From NCBI GenBank assembly GCA_021325695.1, contig JAJTCR010000080.1:1-7073 (forward strand): 7,073 bases of DNA, read 5' to 3'. The translations under genes were made by a program, and so were the position numbers. This stretch comes from Steroidobacteraceae bacterium. Its GTDB lineage: Bacteria > Pseudomonadota > Gammaproteobacteria > Steroidobacterales > Steroidobacteraceae. Positions 5,493 to 7,073 of this stretch are shown here, piece after piece. Below the pieces are notes generated by a model. It saw nothing but the letters and a program-made list of their open reading frames with translations. It did not search any database and was not told the origin of the DNA. How positions within the stretch are numbered: the stretch's first letter is position 1; every line of letters starts with the position of its first letter.

Positions 5493-7073
5493 TCAACCGA
5501 GCCCGAGTTGCCGTGAGACGTCGTGGAATCTCGACTGGTCCCTGATCGGATCCAGCCCCGGCTCCGAGTTCAGGAAACCGATCGTCTGCGAACCGTCGTG
5601 GACGGCGCGCTCGATCGCCTCCAGGGCGCTGGTCGTGTCGCCGAGCGCCACGTGGATCAGGGCGAGGTCAAATCCGACGCCGAAGCCCTGCCCGCCCAGG
5701 TCCTCGAGCCGGCCAACCTCCGCGGTCGCGAGTTCCTTCCTGCCCGTCGCGGCGTAGGCGCGACCCAGGTTGGACAAGGCGCCCGGGGCGGGTGCGTCGT
5801 GACCGTCGAGCACGGCGATCGCTCGTTGCGGATCGCCGCTCGCCACGAGAACCCGCGCCAGGTGGTGCCTGGCAAGGGGAAACTCCGGCGCGGCCTCGAC
5901 CAGGGACTCGAGCTGCGCGAGTGCGGGCCGATAGTCGCGCATGAAGTACAGGATCAACCCGACGTTGGCGGCGAAGTTCAGGGACAAAGGCTCGAGCTCC
6001 TGCGCTCGCCGGGCCTCGGCCAGTGCCTCGTTCAGGCGCCCCTGGTAAGCGCAATTGTTGGCGAGCCACATGTGAGCGCGGGCGTGACTCGGCTTCCCGG
6101 CAATCGCCCGTCGGTAGAGCTGTTCGCCGCCGTGCCAGTCGCGTCGTCCCTGCACCAGCACGTGCCCCATGGCCGCCAGGGCCTCGGGCAGGTCGGGCGC
6201 GAGCTGGAGCGCCCGTTCAGCGGCCGCGCCGGCCCGCGCGAATGCATCGACGGGCGGAACCACGGTGAACACACCGAGCACCGCCCACAGGTCCGCCTGG
6301 CCCGCAGCGGCGAGCGCAAACCCGGGATCCTGTCGCTCGGCGGCTTCGAAGTACTCGATCGCGCGACGGAACCCTTCGGGAGTGCCGCGCGCCGAGTGGT
6401 AGCGTCCATTCACGTACAGCTGCCAGGCGAGGACGTCGTTGGTCGCGTGGTCGAGCATTTGTCGTCGATCGCGCGCCGTCATCTCGAACCGCAACGCCGA
6501 CACGATCTCGCCCGCCAGGGCGCCACTCCAGAGGGCGGCACCCGTCGCGACCTCGAGCAGCCGGGCGGTCACGCGAATCCGCTCCGACTCGGTCGACACA
6601 TGCCCCTCGAGCACGGCCTCGGTGTCGAGCTCACGGCCTGCCCGCACCGCATCGTGGTCAGGAGCCGCGTAGCGGCGCACGGAGCTCAACGGGCGCACGA
6701 CCAACCCGGGCACGCCGCTGAGGCGATTGATGAGCGTGTCGGTCATGCCGAATTCCAGCGCAGGATCGCCGGCGCCTTCGACCAGCGGCCTGAACGGCAG
6801 CACGGCGATGGAACGCAGCGGCGCGCCCTGGCCACGTCGCCTTTCCTGCAGCAGCCACGACCCGCCCACGGCGGCGATGGCAGCAACACCCAATCCGAGG
6901 AGCAGTCGCCGTCGGCGCGGGTCCGATGCTGTCGGGGCTTCGTCCGGAGCGCCTCCCGTCCGGGCCGGCGGCGGCACGGGCGGTGGCAACGGCGCGGCGG
7001 CCTGTCCCGGGTCTCCCCCGGCGGCCCGGGATTCGAGCCCGGCCTCCGGCGACCGGGTCGTTTCCGCTTGTGG
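5493..7073 (-). CDS. CadC/ToxR-like membrane-anchored regulator with TPRs, C-terminal part (5' end outside window)
   Basis: The last 526 residues of a minus-strand protein; the frame is open to the window edge and stops at TGA (5493-5495). In order: an acidic/Ala-Gly-Pro-rich linker with PPPVPPP (about 30-36); a basic RRRR then one membrane helix (about 57-75, bases 6849-6905); a FlgO/TolB-N-like domain beginning SIAVLPF (about 88-94) and running to about 178; then TPR-type helices to the C-terminus (YFEAAERQDPGFALA, RRAIAGKPSHARAHMWLA, ARRAQELEPLSLN and others). This order is that of transmembrane transcription regulators whose N-terminal OmpR-type winged helix is cytoplasmic, with the sensor and TPRs in the periplasm. 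The winged helix is expected upstream but not visible, so a role as regulator is inferred. Compared with my memory of the family, a segment of about 15-18 residues after ALWSG (about 180-184) is absent. Adenylate-cyclase-type or kinase-type N-termini are alternatives for this same C-terminal architecture. Confidence 0.85.
   Translation of the reverse strand, partial: PQAETTRSPEAGLESRAAGGDPGQAAAPLPPPVPPPARTGGAPDEAPTASDPRRRRLLLGLGVAAIAAVGGSWLLQERRRGQGAPLRSIAVLPFRPLVEGAGDPALEFGMTDTLINRLSGVPGLVVRPLSSVRRYAAPDHDAVRAGRELDTEAVLEGHVSTESERIRVTARLLEVATGAALWSGALAGEIVSALRFEMTARDRRQMLDHATNDVLAWQLYVNGRYHSARGTPEGFRRAIEYFEAAERQDPGFALAAAGQADLWAVLGVFTVVPPVDAFARAGAAAERALQLAPDLPEALAAMGHVLVQGRRDWHGGEQLYRRAIAGKPSHARAHMWLANNCAYQGRLNEALAEARRAQELEPLSLNFAANVGLILYFMRDYRPALAQLESLVEAAPEFPLARHHLARVLVASGDPQRAIAVLDGHDAPAPGALSNLGRAYAATGRKELATAEVGRLEDLGGQGFGVGFDLALIHVALGDTTSALEAIERAVHDGSQTIGFLNSEPGLDPIRDQSRFHDVSRQLGLG

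Overview
This is a high-GC window (roughly two thirds G+C by eye) from a Gram-negative bacterium. The outer-membrane TonB-dependent receptor, the GGDEF fragment and the membrane-anchored TPR regulator fit a proteobacterium best. The receptor style (an IVVTG box near the mature N-terminus, no SusD partner, paired-cysteine loops) and the CadC-like regulator point to Gammaproteobacteria of the Xanthomonadales/Steroidobacterales kind. That placement is inferred from protein style, not from a marker gene.

Layout, left to right. (1) Positions 1-342 (+) are the 3' end of a diguanylate cyclase, with an RxxD inhibitory site and a GGDEF active site. (2) Positions 343-522 are a 180-bp intergenic region with a candidate promoter at 437-465. 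(3) Positions 523-3462 (+) encode a complete 979-residue TonB-dependent receptor that appears to start at TTG. (4) Positions 3462-4820 (+) encode a secreted 452-residue right-handed beta-helix protein whose ATG overlaps the receptor stop codon (TGATG), so the two form a coupled two-gene unit. (5) Positions 4821-4843 are a 23-bp gap between convergent genes, holding a perfect 16-bp palindrome. (6) Positions 4844-5359 (-) encode a small secreted protein of unknown function, 171 residues. (7) Positions 5360-5492 are an intergenic region with a clear ribosome binding site and a tandem array of three to four direct repeats at an exact 10-bp period. (8) Positions 5493-7073 (-) are the C-terminal 526 residues of a membrane-anchored regulator of the CadC/ToxR type: proline-rich linker, one membrane segment, a FlgO/TolB-N-like domain and TPRs. 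Its N-terminal DNA-binding part would lie outside the window.

How the parts may work together. The receptor and the beta-helix protein are probably made together, one to import a ligand across the outer membrane and the other to bind or process it outside the cytoplasm; the ligand is unknown. The regulator lies directly upstream of the small secreted protein on the same strand. The helically phased repeats between them look like an operator for an OmpR/PhoB-type winged-helix protein, so the regulator controlling its neighbour is a testable guess. No RNA gene, mobile element, CRISPR array or riboswitch was recognised. The most noteworthy sequence signal is the 10-bp phased repeat array at 5420-5459. 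The proteins otherwise belong to broad known families, and I see no convincing evidence of a wholly new system.
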